From assembly GCA_018710935.1 (NCBI GenBank), contig DVIX01000021.1:1-52155 (forward strand): a stretch of 52,155 nt of DNA. The letters run 5' to 3'. Made by a program: the position numbers and the translations under genes. The notes under the pieces were generated by a model. It was not told the origin of the DNA and searched no databases. It saw nothing but the letters and a program-made list of their open reading frames with translations. The stretch's first letter is position 1. The number at the start of each line of letters is the position of its first letter. Source of the DNA: Candidatus Avirikenella pullistercoris. GTDB taxonomy: Bacteria; Bacteroidota; Bacteroidia; Bacteroidales; Rikenellaceae. Positions 9,882 through 18,895 of the stretch are shown here, in pieces.

Positions 9882-9912
9882 CAAACCTACACAATTTATA
9901 TGCAATAATCAA
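9882..9912 (-). promoter_or_regulatory. Promoter of cysH
   Basis: On the minus strand a TTTG-like element (CAA at 9910-9912 on the plus strand) is followed after 20 bases by TAGGTTTG (9889-9882). This fits the Bacteroidota consensus in both boxes and spacing, and predicts a leader of about 18 bases. Confidence 0.7.
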
Positions 9913-9965
9913 ATTGAGGCAACTTATCGTTAAAAAACAGAAAATGGAATATTTTATATATCTTA

Positions 9966-9995
9966 TTGTATATAATAAAATAAAAACTACTTTTG
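9966..9995 (+). promoter_or_regulatory. Promoter of the corrinoid uptake operon
   Basis: TTG (9966-9968), a 19-base spacer, then TACTTTTG (9988-9995). Transcription would start near 10002, exactly at the beginning of the riboswitch aptamer. Confidence 0.8.
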
Positions 9996-10002
9996 CATTT
10001 GA

Positions 10003-10208
10003 CATACGGTTCTCTTTAATTTTATAAAGAGAGTAAAATACTGAAAAACAGTATTGAAGAGGGAATATCGTGTAAATCGGTAACAGTTCCCGCTGCTGTG
10101 AATCCCGGCTTTCCGGAAAGGGAAGTCTGTTTTTAAGAATAAGTCACTAATGCTGCTGTAGCGTTGGGAAGGCCTTAAAAAGGGATAAGTCAGAAGACCT
10201 GCCGTATA
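10003..10208 (+). promoter_or_regulatory. Cobalamin riboswitch
   Basis: The aptamer shows the conserved core in order: GGGAATATCGTGTAAATC (10061-10078), GGTAACAGTTCCCGCTGCTG (10079-10098) followed by TGAATCCCGGC, then AAGTCACTAATGCTGCTG (10141-10158), GGGAAGG (10166-10172) and the B12-box-like AAGTCAGAAGACCTGCC (10187-10203). It starts at the predicted transcription start and precedes the first uptake gene by about 130 bases. Binding of adenosylcobalamin or a related corrinoid should reduce expression of the four genes downstream. Confidence 0.93.
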
Positions 10209-10337
10209 ATGTGGATTTTCAGCCTGCGGCGAATAGGCGTGTAAAATGAATGCATGGATTTCTCTGTTTTTGTTTTATACAATTTTCGGGTGTCGGGCTG
10301 TGAATTCGTAAATGTTTAATTTTAATTACAGCAAAAA

Positions 10338-11780
10338 ATGAAGTTTTTGGACACCCGAATCATTAAAAATGGGGAAAAGTCGATTGCCAAGTACCTTTTT
10401 ATGGGTATGGCCATGTTTTCTTTTGCAATGTTATCGTCTTGTAGTAAAGATGATAAAGGCCCGGAGGATATTCCGGTCATCGCAGATTTTTCAGTGGAAA
10501 ATAATTCGTTTGTCGATTTGAATGGAAGCGTATCGTTTTCTCCCAGCATAACGAATGATATAGCCTCTACCTATTCTTGGACAGTGAACGGAAAAGAGGT
10601 TTCTACCGATAAGGATTATACTTTTACGCCATCGGCATATGGAAGTTACGAGATAAAATTGTCAGTGACGAATGCTTTGGGAAAAGCGGAAAAGAGCGTT
10701 ACGTTGAGAGTTGCCAAATATCACGGAGGCTTTTTTATTATCAGCGAAGGGGCTGGTGGTATTACGGGAACAGTAAACTATTATGATCCTGCTGCTAAGA
10801 AAGTTATAGAAAAAGTAAACGAGCAGGAAGGGAATTCCACTTCTAATTTGGGTAAAGTGTCCCAATACGGAACGATTCATAATAATACGTTGTATGTGAC
10901 CTCCAAGAATGAGGGGATTTATTTGACGGCATTCAATATTTTCGATATGGCTGTCGAATCCAGGCTGGATATGAGTGCATATTCGAATAGTGCCAGTCCG
11001 ATGGAGATGGGCGGATATGCTTTTGTACCGGTAGACGATAATTATGCGGTATTCACAACGACACAAGGAGCTTTTCAAGTGTCTTTGAATCCGTTGTCTG
11101 TCGTTAAGAAATTGGAACATAGCGGTAGTACTACGCAGGAAGCAGGATATGATTGGACAAATAATACTCCTATAATGGTATCGGTTTCCGGTAGTGGTAA
11201 CGCTGTCGTTTCCGATGGAAATATTTTCGTTTCCGATGCGGCTGAAGGTATATTGGTTTATTCTGCTGCCGATTTCTCTTATAAACAGACATTGAATATA
11301 AAAGCAACCGGTGGTATGGTGAAAGGAAACGATGGAAATATCTGGGTTATCGATAATAGCGATTTAACGAAAATCAATCCTCAGACTTTTGCTTCGGAAA
11401 CTGTTTCTCTGACGGGAGTATCCCTTTCTTACAGTTGGGATTATAAAGGATGGAAAGCAGGACAGCTTACGGCTTCTTCGAAAGGGAATGTTTTGTATAT
11501 GACCGAAGGGGGATATAGTCCGGTTAAAGTATATAGATATGAGATGGGAAGTACTGCCTTGCCTGCAGAACCTCTTATCGAGATTCCGGCTGGATGGTAT
11601 ATATATGGTTGCCTTGCAGAAGATTCGGAAACAGGGGATATTGTCGTTTTATGCGCTCCGTCCGATTACTCTGCCAAAAATCGTGTAATGATATTCAGTG
11701 CAGAGGGAGAAATAAAGGAAACGATAGATTATGGGGACGGAACATTTTATTATTCGGCGATGTCGATTTTCTATAAATAA
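10338..11780 (+). CDS. Surface lipoprotein with PKD domain and beta-propeller, BtuG-like
   Basis: First gene under the cobalamin riboswitch. The 480-residue product has a lipoprotein signal with the lipobox MLSSC (Cys35) followed by Ser-Lys-Asp-Asp, a PKD-type immunoglobulin-like domain (about 45-125, with SYSWTVNGKEV-like and YEIKLSVTNALG motifs), and a propeller-like region (about 130-480) in which blades carry YxYxxxx repeats such as GNIWVIDNSDLTKINPQTF. Known Bacteroides B12 loci encode a surface propeller lipoprotein, BtuG, that passes corrinoid to BtuB. I infer a similar capture role; the fused PKD domain may act as a spacer from the membrane. Another start at the ATG 22 codons in would shorten the signal's n-region. 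Confidence 0.8.
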   Translation: MKFLDTRIIKNGEKSIAKYLFMGMAMFSFAMLSSCSKDDKGPEDIPVIADFSVENNSFVDLNGSVSFSPSITNDIASTYSWTVNGKEVSTDKDYTFTPSAYGSYEIKLSVTNALGKAEKSVTLRVAKYHGGFFIISEGAGGITGTVNYYDPAAKKVIEKVNEQEGNSTSNLGKVSQYGTIHNNTLYVTSKNEGIYLTAFNIFDMAVESRLDMSAYSNSASPMEMGGYAFVPVDDNYAVFTTTQGAFQVSLNPLSVVKKLEHSGSTTQEAGYDWTNNTPIMVSVSGSGNAVVSDGNIFVSDAAEGILVYSAADFSYKQTLNIKATGGMVKGNDGNIWVIDNSDLTKINPQTFASETVSLTGVSLSYSWDYKGWKAGQLTASSKGNVLYMTEGGYSPVKVYRYEMGSTALPAEPLIEIPAGWYIYGCLAEDSETGDIVVLCAPSDYSAKNRVMIFSAEGEIKETIDYGDGTFYYSAMSIFYK

Positions 11781-11865
11781 GGAGAATCCGATTGAATGTT
11801 GATTCGTGGAAATGAAAATCAAATGGCTGATTTATACAGTATCATAATTGAAATTTATTAAATAA

Positions 11866-12792
11866 ATGAACAGAGTAATAAGATTTTTCATCGCATTGCT
11901 CTGTTCCTTTTTTATTTTTACGGCATGCAGTAAAGATGACGGAGGAACAGAAGGAAATGGAAATACAGATAACGATATGCCGGGGACATCTGTGGAAGAT
12001 AATACCCCCCGCTGGATATCCGAAGTACTTGAATACTGTCCGGCTCCCGGACAGTTTATCAATACCGGTAGCGGTAATGAAACGGCAGTACAAAGTATTA
12101 TCGGGAAAAAAGGGTTGCTTTCGTTAGGCGGATTCGGCGGTTATGTGATTTTCCGGTTCGACCATGCCGTAATCAATCAGGATGGATATGATTTTGTGAT
12201 TTTAGGGAATGCTTTCGGTGAAAGTTCCGAACCGGGTATCGTGTCGGTTGCCATAGATAAAAACGGGAACGGAAAACCGGACGATGACGAATGGTATGAA
12301 CTGAAAGGTTCGGAATATGGAAAACCTTCCGTAACAGTAGGATATACCGTTACTTATATCAAGCCGGAGGATACGAACAGTGCCCGGAATATAGAGTGGA
12401 CGGATAATCTGGGGAATAGCGGGGTAGTAACCGTAAATAGTTTTCATACACAGTGTTATTTCCCGTTGTTTTTGGAAGGAAATCCGGATAGGTTAGTTTT
12501 TACCGGTTCCCGGTTACCCGATAATGTAGTGGTAGAAAATAGAATGGAAGTATTGAAACCTGTCGGTTGGGGATATGCGGATAATTATTCGGAGGATTAT
12601 ACGGAAGGAGATGATAATACAAAGAATTCCAATAAATTCGATATTGCGAATGCCGTGGATGCTTCAGGTAACTCCGTTTCTTTGGAAAAAATAGATTTTG
12701 TTAAAGTCTGTACTGCCCTACATTGGTCTTCTCCGGTTATAGGGGAAGCCTCTACTGAAATTTGCGGAGCTATCTCTTTGACACCTCGTTAA
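11866..12792 (+). CDS. Surface lipoprotein of the corrinoid uptake operon
   Basis: The 308-residue product has a lipoprotein signal with lipobox FTAC (Cys21) followed by Ser-Lys-Asp-Asp-Gly, the acidic type of post-cysteine sequence used for surface export in Bacteroidota. The mature part is a beta-rich domain with GYDFVILGNAFGESSEPGIVS (about 110-130), DKNGNGKPDDDEWYEL (an Asp-rich, EF-like loop, about 140-155) and, near the end, KFDIANAVDASGNSVSLEKI followed by DFVKV. This last block is one I associate with surface proteins of cobalamin loci. I do not know its exact ligand; a BtuH-like corrinoid-binding role is possible but not shown. It lies between the two other uptake genes, with an 85-base gap before and a 23-base gap after. 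Confidence 0.72.
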   Translation: MNRVIRFFIALLCSFFIFTACSKDDGGTEGNGNTDNDMPGTSVEDNTPRWISEVLEYCPAPGQFINTGSGNETAVQSIIGKKGLLSLGGFGGYVIFRFDHAVINQDGYDFVILGNAFGESSEPGIVSVAIDKNGNGKPDDDEWYELKGSEYGKPSVTVGYTVTYIKPEDTNSARNIEWTDNLGNSGVVTVNSFHTQCYFPLFLEGNPDRLVFTGSRLPDNVVVENRMEVLKPVGWGYADNYSEDYTEGDDNTKNSNKFDIANAVDASGNSVSLEKIDFVKVCTALHWSSPVIGEASTEICGAISLTPR

Positions 12793-12815
12793 TGAATATT
12801 AATTAGTTTGGTACG

Positions 12816-14753
12816 TTGCGTTATTTTGTTTTCATATTATTGATATTGCCTTTATATGTGTCGGCCCAGAGTATGGATACGCTGATTACAGTCGAAGATT
12901 TGATTGTAAAAGGGAAGAAAAGCGTTGGGGAGGCGGCTTTGACGACCACTTTGATCGATTCCGTCCAGATTGCGGAATCGACGAACGGTTCTTTAGCCGA
13001 TTTATTGACAAAACATACGCCGGTGTTTATCAAAACTTATGGGCAAGGTTCTTTGGCGACTGTTTCTTTTCGGGGTACGGCGGCGTCCCATACACAGGTG
13101 GAGTGGAACGGCATCAATATCAATAATCCTATGCTGGGACAGGTGGATTTTTCATTGATTCCGGTATGGTTTGTCGATAAAACGGAGTTATTCCACGGAG
13201 GCAGTTCTTTGTCAGAGGGAAGCGGTGCTTTAGGCGGAAGTATCAGTATCGGATCGCAACCGCGTTGGGGTGAAAAATTTTACGGTTCTGTATTGCAGGG
13301 AATCGGCAGTTTCGGAACTTATCAGACATTCGTTTCAGCAGGAGGAGGGGGGAAGAGAGTGCATGTCCGTGCCCGTTATCTTTATGAACAGGCGGAAAAT
13401 GATTTTACGTTTTTGAATACGGCTGTTTTGCCTTATCGTAAGATGAAACAACAGAATGCCGATTACCGGAAAACGGGAGGAGTCGCCGATTTGTTCTGGA
13501 ATGCGGGGAAATCCCATTACCTATCCTTACATGCGTGGTTTCACCATGCCGACCGTAATTTACCGACCGTAATGTCTTATGAAGGATTAGGCCGGGAAGA
13601 AAAACAGCAGGATGACGAGCTCCGACTGGTTGCCCAATGGAAAAAATTCGGAAAAAAATTCATATCGGAATTGGTCAGTGGTTATACGAATACCGGAGTC
13701 GATTATTATCTGAGGAATATGACCGATTTGGGAGCCGTACTGAATTATGATTCCAGAAGTGAAATACACAGTTTTTATAATAAATACCGTTTCGAATACT
13801 CTTTTTCAGAAAAAAGTGTTTTGAAGCTTCTTGTTAATGGCGATTACCATAAAGTCGATATTTTGGATCATATTACAAAGGAAGGATATTCGGCGAATCG
13901 CACTCAATTGGGAATAAGTGCCGGTTTCCATCATAAATTTTCGGAAGTATGGTCCGGTTATGTATTGTTGCGGGAAGATTTTATAGATAATGAATTTACG
14001 CCGTTAATGCCTTCTGTCGGAATAGAGATCGTACCTTTTAAAAAGCAGGATTTCCATATTATAGCCAATGGAACGAGGAACTATCATCAGCCTACGTTGA
14101 ATGATTTGTACTGGTTGCCCGGAGGAAATCCCAACTTGAAACCGGAAGAAGGTTATACGGTCGATGTGGCTGCGAATTATCGTTATGAAAAAAAACGGTT
14201 GAGGATAGAATCCTCTTTGACCGGATATATGTCCTGGGTGGATGATTGGATTGTATGGCGTCCCAGTGAGTACCGTTACTGGACAGCGGAGAATATCCGG
14301 AAAGTGTTTGCACGGGGAGTCGAGGTTTCGGTTATGGCCGGTTATAATATAGCAGGAGTAAATATGGCTTTACGGGGAAATTACGGGTTTACCCGTACGA
14401 CCAATCAAGATACGCCCGCGGAAAAAGAGGGGATAAAAGGGAAACAGTTGATATATATTCCGATAAATAAAGCCAATGTGATGTTCGATGCCGATTGGAA
14501 AGGGTTTTATCTGAATTATTTATGGTCGTTTACAGGGGAACGTTATACGACATCGAGCAATGAGAAGAATCGTCATTTGTTGCCCGCTTATGCTTTGCAT
14601 AATATGACGCTCGGAAAGAAAATCCATTTTTCCCGGTTTGAATTGGATGCCCAGTTTAAAATCAATAATCTTTTCGATAAAAATTATCAGGCGATATTGT
14701 GGAGAGCGATGCCCCGCAGGAATTATTCTTTCCTGATAAAATTTTCTTATTAA
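12816..14753 (+). CDS. btuB: BtuB-like TonB-dependent corrinoid receptor
   Basis: Outer-membrane import channel powered by TonB. The 645-residue product has a signal peptide (about 1-19, ending VSAQS), a plug domain (about 25-150) containing RGTAASHTQVEWNGININNP and GALGGSISIG, and a 22-strand barrel ending in the aromatic residue Tyr of FLIKFSY. No carboxypeptidase-like SusC extension is present, so it is a compact BtuB-type receptor. The only start that keeps the signal peptide is TTG at 12816: an in-frame TAG lies at 12804-12806 and the first ATG would remove the signal. It follows two lipoprotein genes and precedes a third under one riboswitch, which makes corrinoid the likely substrate. 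Confidence 0.88.
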   Translation: MRYFVFILLILPLYVSAQSMDTLITVEDLIVKGKKSVGEAALTTTLIDSVQIAESTNGSLADLLTKHTPVFIKTYGQGSLATVSFRGTAASHTQVEWNGININNPMLGQVDFSLIPVWFVDKTELFHGGSSLSEGSGALGGSISIGSQPRWGEKFYGSVLQGIGSFGTYQTFVSAGGGGKRVHVRARYLYEQAENDFTFLNTAVLPYRKMKQQNADYRKTGGVADLFWNAGKSHYLSLHAWFHHADRNLPTVMSYEGLGREEKQQDDELRLVAQWKKFGKKFISELVSGYTNTGVDYYLRNMTDLGAVLNYDSRSEIHSFYNKYRFEYSFSEKSVLKLLVNGDYHKVDILDHITKEGYSANRTQLGISAGFHHKFSEVWSGYVLLREDFIDNEFTPLMPSVGIEIVPFKKQDFHIIANGTRNYHQPTLNDLYWLPGGNPNLKPEEGYTVDVAANYRYEKKRLRIESSLTGYMSWVDDWIVWRPSEYRYWTAENIRKVFARGVEVSVMAGYNIAGVNMALRGNYGFTRTTNQDTPAEKEGIKGKQLIYIPINKANVMFDADWKGFYLNYLWSFTGERYTTSSNEKNRHLLPAYALHNMTLGKKIHFSRFELDAQFKINNLFDKNYQAILWRAMPRRNYSFLIKFSY

Positions 14754-14791
14754 GTATTTTCTTTATAATTTAGGTTGTTAAAATATTGAAA

Positions 14792-15886
14792 ATGAAACAG
14801 GTATTTGTGTCGAAAATAGTGTTTGCAGTTTTTGCTGCAGCCTTTTTATGTTTCGGTTGTAAAAAAGATGATGGAGGTGCGGACGAGCCGAAAGTCGTTA
14901 CTTCAACGGAAGGCGTTTTCGTTTGTAATGAAGGAAATTTTATGAGTGAGAATGCTTCGCTTTCTTATTATGATGATGCGACAAAGCAAGAAAGCAACGA
15001 CATTTTTTATCATGTGAATAATGTGCCTTTGGGAAGTACTTGTCAATCGATGGCGATATACGGAGGAAAAGGATATGTCGTGGTGAATGGTTCCGGAAAA
15101 GTTTATGTAATTAATGTCGATGATTATAAACATCTTGCTACGGTTTCGGGATTGACCTCTCCCCGGTATATCGGATTTATCGATAGCCGGAAAGCCTATA
15201 TAACGGATTTATACAGCCCGTTGATTTCCGTGCTTGACTTGACAACGAATACGGTTACCGGTACAATAGAGGTAGGAGCGGGAACAGAGCAGATAATATG
15301 TTATAAAGATTGGGCGTATGTGTGCAGTTGGAGTATGAACAATAAAATTTACCGTATAAATACTCGGACCGATAAAGTGGAAGGTTTCGTAGAAGTTCCT
15401 ATTCAGCCCAATAGTATGGTATTGGATAAGAATAATAAACTTTGGGTGTTGTCGGACGGTTCATTCGAGGGGTCGGCTTACGGACATGAAAAGGCCTCTC
15501 TTACTCGTATCGATCCTGAAACGTTCCGGATCGAACAGACGATTCTTTTCCCGGACCTCGATTCTTCTCCCAGTGAGTTGTCTATCAACGGAAACAGAGA
15601 TAAATTATATTATATCGACGGAAGCGATGGAAATGCCGCCTCGAATTTAGGAGGGGTATATGAAATGGATTGTGAAGCAGTGACCCTTCCGACAGCTCCT
15701 CTGATTCCGGAAAATGGCCGATTATTTTATGGGCTGGGAGTAGATCCGGTTAATTCCGATATTTATGTAAGCGATGCGATCGATTATACCCAACCCGGTA
15801 TTGTTTACCGTTATGATGTTTCGGGAACGGAGCTCGATGATTTTAAAGCAGGAATCTGCCCGGGGGCATTCTGCTTCAAAAAATAG
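14792..15886 (+). CDS. BtuG-like surface beta-propeller lipoprotein
   Basis: The 364-residue product has a lipoprotein signal with lipobox CFGC followed by Lys-Lys-Asp-Asp, then YncE-like propeller blades, for example SPRYIGFIDSRKAYITDL, LISVLDLTTNTVTGTIEV and NSDIYVSDAIDYTQPGIVYRY. This is the architecture of BtuG, the high-affinity B12-binding lipoprotein that sits on BtuB, and it directly follows the btuB-like gene as in known Bacteroides loci. I chose the ATG at 14792; an upstream TTG in the same frame adds two residues with no gain. The gene is last in the operon. The bidirectional terminator at 15966-15992 follows. Confidence 0.82.
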   Translation: MKQVFVSKIVFAVFAAAFLCFGCKKDDGGADEPKVVTSTEGVFVCNEGNFMSENASLSYYDDATKQESNDIFYHVNNVPLGSTCQSMAIYGGKGYVVVNGSGKVYVINVDDYKHLATVSGLTSPRYIGFIDSRKAYITDLYSPLISVLDLTTNTVTGTIEVGAGTEQIICYKDWAYVCSWSMNNKIYRINTRTDKVEGFVEVPIQPNSMVLDKNNKLWVLSDGSFEGSAYGHEKASLTRIDPETFRIEQTILFPDLDSSPSELSINGNRDKLYYIDGSDGNAASNLGGVYEMDCEAVTLPTAPLIPENGRLFYGLGVDPVNSDIYVSDAIDYTQPGIVYRYDVSGTELDDFKAGICPGAFCFKK

Positions 15887-15965
15887 GCTGAAAGATAAAG
15901 CAAGAGTAAGAGTTGGTTTACACAGTAAACTTTTAAGATAGGAAAATTTTAGCGATATAATTGAA

Positions 15966-15992
15966 AAATGCCAGATGATAAATCTGGCATTT
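15966..15992. terminator. Terminator between the corrinoid operon and gltX
   Basis: AAATGCCAGAT (15966-15976) and ATCTGGCATTT (15982-15992) form an 11-bp perfect stem with a five-base loop. The minus-strand side ends in a five-U run, so it serves gltX best; the plus side has a weaker T-rich tail. Confidence 0.85.
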
Positions 15993-16017
15993 CCTTTTAT
16001 TATTGTTCGGATAGCGA

Positions 16018-17544
16018 TTATCCCAATTTTTCGGAAGCGTTGGCAATTCTTTTCAGAGTCTCTTCTTTACCGATAATTTCTATAATGTCGAACATGCTCG
16101 GTCCCATGCTCGCCCCTACGATTGCCAACCGGAAACTGTTCATTACCTGTCCCATAGGAAGTTCGTTTTCTGTTATCCATTCGTGAATGATAGGTTCTGT
16201 GACGGTTGCTGAAAAATCATCGGTTTGTGCTAATAATTCCCCGATTTTAGCGACATATTTCGGATTGTCGTTTTTCCAGAATTTTTTAACCGCCTTTTCA
16301 TCGTAATTTTCAGGAGCGATAAAAAAGAAAGAGGAAAGTCCCCAGAAATCGGTAACGAATGTAGCCCGTTCTTTTATCAAACCGCATATTTTTTCTGCTT
16401 TTTCCAACGGACATTCTATATTGTGTTCTTTCAGAATAGGCAGATATATTTCTGCCAACTCTTTGTTGTTTTTAGCCTTTAAGTGTTGGGCATTGAACCA
16501 ACGGGCTTTTTCCGGATTGAAACGCGCACCTGATTTGCCGACATGTTCGATGGAGAAAAGTTTAATCAATTCGTCCATGGAGAATATCTCTTGTTCCGTA
16601 CCCGGATTCCAGCCGAGGAGGGCCAGCATGTTGATAAACGCCTCGGGAAAATAACCGTCTTCACGATAACCGCGTGCTGTTTCTCCTGCAGGGGAGACCC
16701 AGTAAAGAGGGAATACGGGGAATCCTAATTTATCTCCGTCCCGTTTGCTTAATTTGCCTTTCCCGTCCGGTTTCAGCAATAGGGGCAAATGGGCGAATTC
16801 AGGTTGTGTGTCGCTCCAGCCGAATGCACGGTACAAAAGAATATGCAGAGGTAAGGAAGGAAGCCACTCTTCGCCGCGGATTACATGAGATATTTCCATC
16901 AGATGGTCATCCACGATATTGGCCAGATGATAGGTAGGCAGTTGGTCGATAGCTTTGTAAAGCACTTTATCGTCGAGGGTCGAAGTGTTTACGGTTACGT
17001 TGCCCCGTACCATATCGTTCATGCTAACCTCTTCGTTTTCCGGCATTTTAAAACGGATGACCCAATGATTGCTGTCTTTCAGCCGTCTGGCTACCTCTTC
17101 CTGCGGCAATGCCAATGAGGTAGCCAGCTTTTCCCGTACTTCGTAATTATATGCAAAAGTTTTTCCTGCAGTTTCGTATTCCTTGCGTATCTTATCCAAT
17201 TCTTCCGCCGTATCGAAAGCGTAATAAGCCCATCCTTTTTCTACTAATTCCAAGGCGTATTTCAGGTATATCTCTTTTCTCTCGCTTTGGCGGTAAGGTG
17301 CATGCGGCCCGCCGACCGATACTCCTTCGTCGATCTTTATCCCGCACCATTTTAACGATTCGATGATATACTCTTCTGCTCCCGGTACGAAACGTTGGGA
17401 ATCCGTATCTTCGATACGAAGTATGAAATCGCCTCCGTTTTTACGGGCGAAAAGGTAATTATATAAAGCGGTGCGGACGCCTCCTATATGCAATGGCCCG
17501 GTAGGGCTGGGAGCGAAACGTACCCTTACTTTTCTTTCAGACAT
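16018..17544 (-). CDS. gltX: Glutamate--tRNA ligase
   Basis: Charges tRNA-Glu with glutamate in the cytoplasm. The 508-residue class I synthetase has the HIGH-type motif HIGG (19-22), the KMSKS-type motif KLSKR (264-268), the [14 protein letters not shown] start of the Rossmann fold and the C-terminal helical anticodon-binding part. A segment after KLSKR (about 275-298, with [13 protein letters not shown]) is an insertion I know from Bacteroidota GltX. The start is the ATG at 17544; a TTG ten codons upstream is in frame but unneeded. It follows ychF with a 45-base gap and is probably cotranscribed with it. Confidence 0.96.
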   Translation of the reverse strand: MSERKVRVRFAPSPTGPLHIGGVRTALYNYLFARKNGGDFILRIEDTDSQRFVPGAEEYIIESLKWCGIKIDEGVSVGGPHAPYRQSERKEIYLKYALELVEKGWAYYAFDTAEELDKIRKEYETAGKTFAYNYEVREKLATSLALPQEEVARRLKDSNHWVIRFKMPENEEVSMNDMVRGNVTVNTSTLDDKVLYKAIDQLPTYHLANIVDDHLMEISHVIRGEEWLPSLPLHILLYRAFGWSDTQPEFAHLPLLLKPDGKGKLSKRDGDKLGFPVFPLYWVSPAGETARGYREDGYFPEAFINMLALLGWNPGTEQEIFSMDELIKLFSIEHVGKSGARFNPEKARWFNAQHLKAKNNKELAEIYLPILKEHNIECPLEKAEKICGLIKERATFVTDFWGLSSFFFIAPENYDEKAVKKFWKNDNPKYVAKIGELLAQTDDFSATVTEPIIHEWITENELPMGQVMNSFRLAIVGASMGPSMFDIIEIIGKEETLKRIANASEKLG

Positions 17545-17589
17545 GTCTTTCAGTTTTATATTGGTAATAAACAATCTGTTTTCGTCGGA

Positions 17590-18690
17590 TTATACATTGA
17601 AACGGAAATGCATAATGTCCCCGTCCTGTACTATGTATTCTTTGCCTTCGATACCGATTTTCCCGGCTTCCCGACAGGCTGCTTCAGAACCGTAATGTAC
17701 ATAGTCGTCGTATTTTATTACTTCTGCACGGATAAAGCCGCGTTCGAAGTCGGTATGTATGATGCCTGCCGCTTGCGGGGCTTTGGTCCCTTTCACATAG
17801 GTCCAGGCACGTGTCTCCTGCGGACCGGTAGTGAAATAGGTCTCTAAGTTCAGCAAAGCATATGCCGAACGAATCAGGCGGCTTACTCCCGACTCTTTCA
17901 ATCCGATTTCTTCCAGGAACATTTGCCGTTCTTCATAAGTTTCCAGCTCGGCAATATCCGCCTCCGTAGCAGCAGCTACGACTAATAATTGAGCTTGTTC
18001 GTCTTTGATGGCCTCCTTTACCGCATCTACATACCGGTTTCCGTTTACGGCACTTGCTTCATCTACATTGCAGACGTATAATACCGGTTTGTCCGTTAAA
18101 AGATGCAGATCGGCAACGAGTTTTTTATCTTCTTTCTCCAACTGCACCGTACGGGCTGACTTGCCTTGTTCCAGAACGTTTTTATATTGCAATAATATTT
18201 CGTATATTTTTTTTGCATTTTTATCTTGTCCGGTTTGGGCTTGTTTCTGCACTCTCGATAATCGGCTTTCAATGGTTTCGAGGTCTTTTATTTGCAATTC
18301 CATATCGATAATTTCCTTGTCGCGAACCGGGTCGATACTGCCGTCTACGTGAGTGATATTGGCATTTTCGAAACATCTCAGAACATGGATTATCGCATCG
18401 GTCTCCCGAATATTGCCTAAAAATTTGTTGCCTAACCCTTCCCCTTTGGAGGCACCTTTTACAAGCCCCGCTATATCGACGATTTCGATTGTGGTAGGAA
18501 TGATTTTTTTCGGATTGTCGATGCTAGCGAGTTTAATCAATCGTTCATCGGGAACGGTAATGACTCCTACATTGGGTTCTATCGTACAGAAAGGAAAATT
18601 AGCTGCCTGTGCTTTTGCATTCGAAAGGCAGTTGAAAAGGGTAGATTTTCCTACGTTGGGAAGCCCTACTATGCCGCATTGTAATGCCAT
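17590..18690 (-). CDS. ychF: Redox-regulated ATPase/GTPase YchF
   Basis: Universally conserved Obg-family P-loop ATPase (OLA1/YchF) that associates with ribosomes. The 366-residue length is typical. The G1 loop GLPNVGKS is at residues 9-16, followed by the G3 DIAGLVKGASKGEGLGNKFL segment (about 72-91), a coiled-coil insert (about 125-200) and the C-terminal TGS domain (about 280-366) ending in GDIMHFRFNV. The G4 motif is degenerate (N-V-D-E in place of NKxD), which in this family goes with ATP preference. It is upstream of gltX. A TATCTTTG (18778-18771, minus strand) is a possible -7 box about 80 bases before the start. Confidence 0.96.
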   Translation of the reverse strand: MALQCGIVGLPNVGKSTLFNCLSNAKAQAANFPFCTIEPNVGVITVPDERLIKLASIDNPKKIIPTTIEIVDIAGLVKGASKGEGLGNKFLGNIRETDAIIHVLRCFENANITHVDGSIDPVRDKEIIDMELQIKDLETIESRLSRVQKQAQTGQDKNAKKIYEILLQYKNVLEQGKSARTVQLEKEDKKLVADLHLLTDKPVLYVCNVDEASAVNGNRYVDAVKEAIKDEQAQLLVVAAATEADIAELETYEERQMFLEEIGLKESGVSRLIRSAYALLNLETYFTTGPQETRAWTYVKGTKAPQAAGIIHTDFERGFIRAEVIKYDDYVHYGSEAACREAGKIGIEGKEYIVQDGDIMHFRFNV

Positions 18691-18844
18691 AAATCTGTTT
18701 TATTGTCAAAAGTTAAATAAAGATATGCTTCGTTTTTTCCGAAAGCGTATTTATTTTATCAATCAGCAGACAAAGATAGCTATTCTTTTAAATATATCCG
18801 GAAAATCGGTTGTACTTTCTTTTGAAATCGCTGGCTTATAAATT

Positions 18845-18874
18845 AAAAAGCCTCGGAATATTCCGAGGCTTTTT
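18845..18874. terminator. Palindromic terminator after the transglutaminase-like gene
   Basis: A perfect 30-base palindrome with arms AAAAAGCCTCGGAAT and ATTCCGAGGCTTTTT. On the minus strand it ends in a U-run and lies 22 bases after the stop codon of the lipoprotein gene. Confidence 0.88.
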
Positions 18875-18895
18875 AATTTTATTTAAGATTATGGA

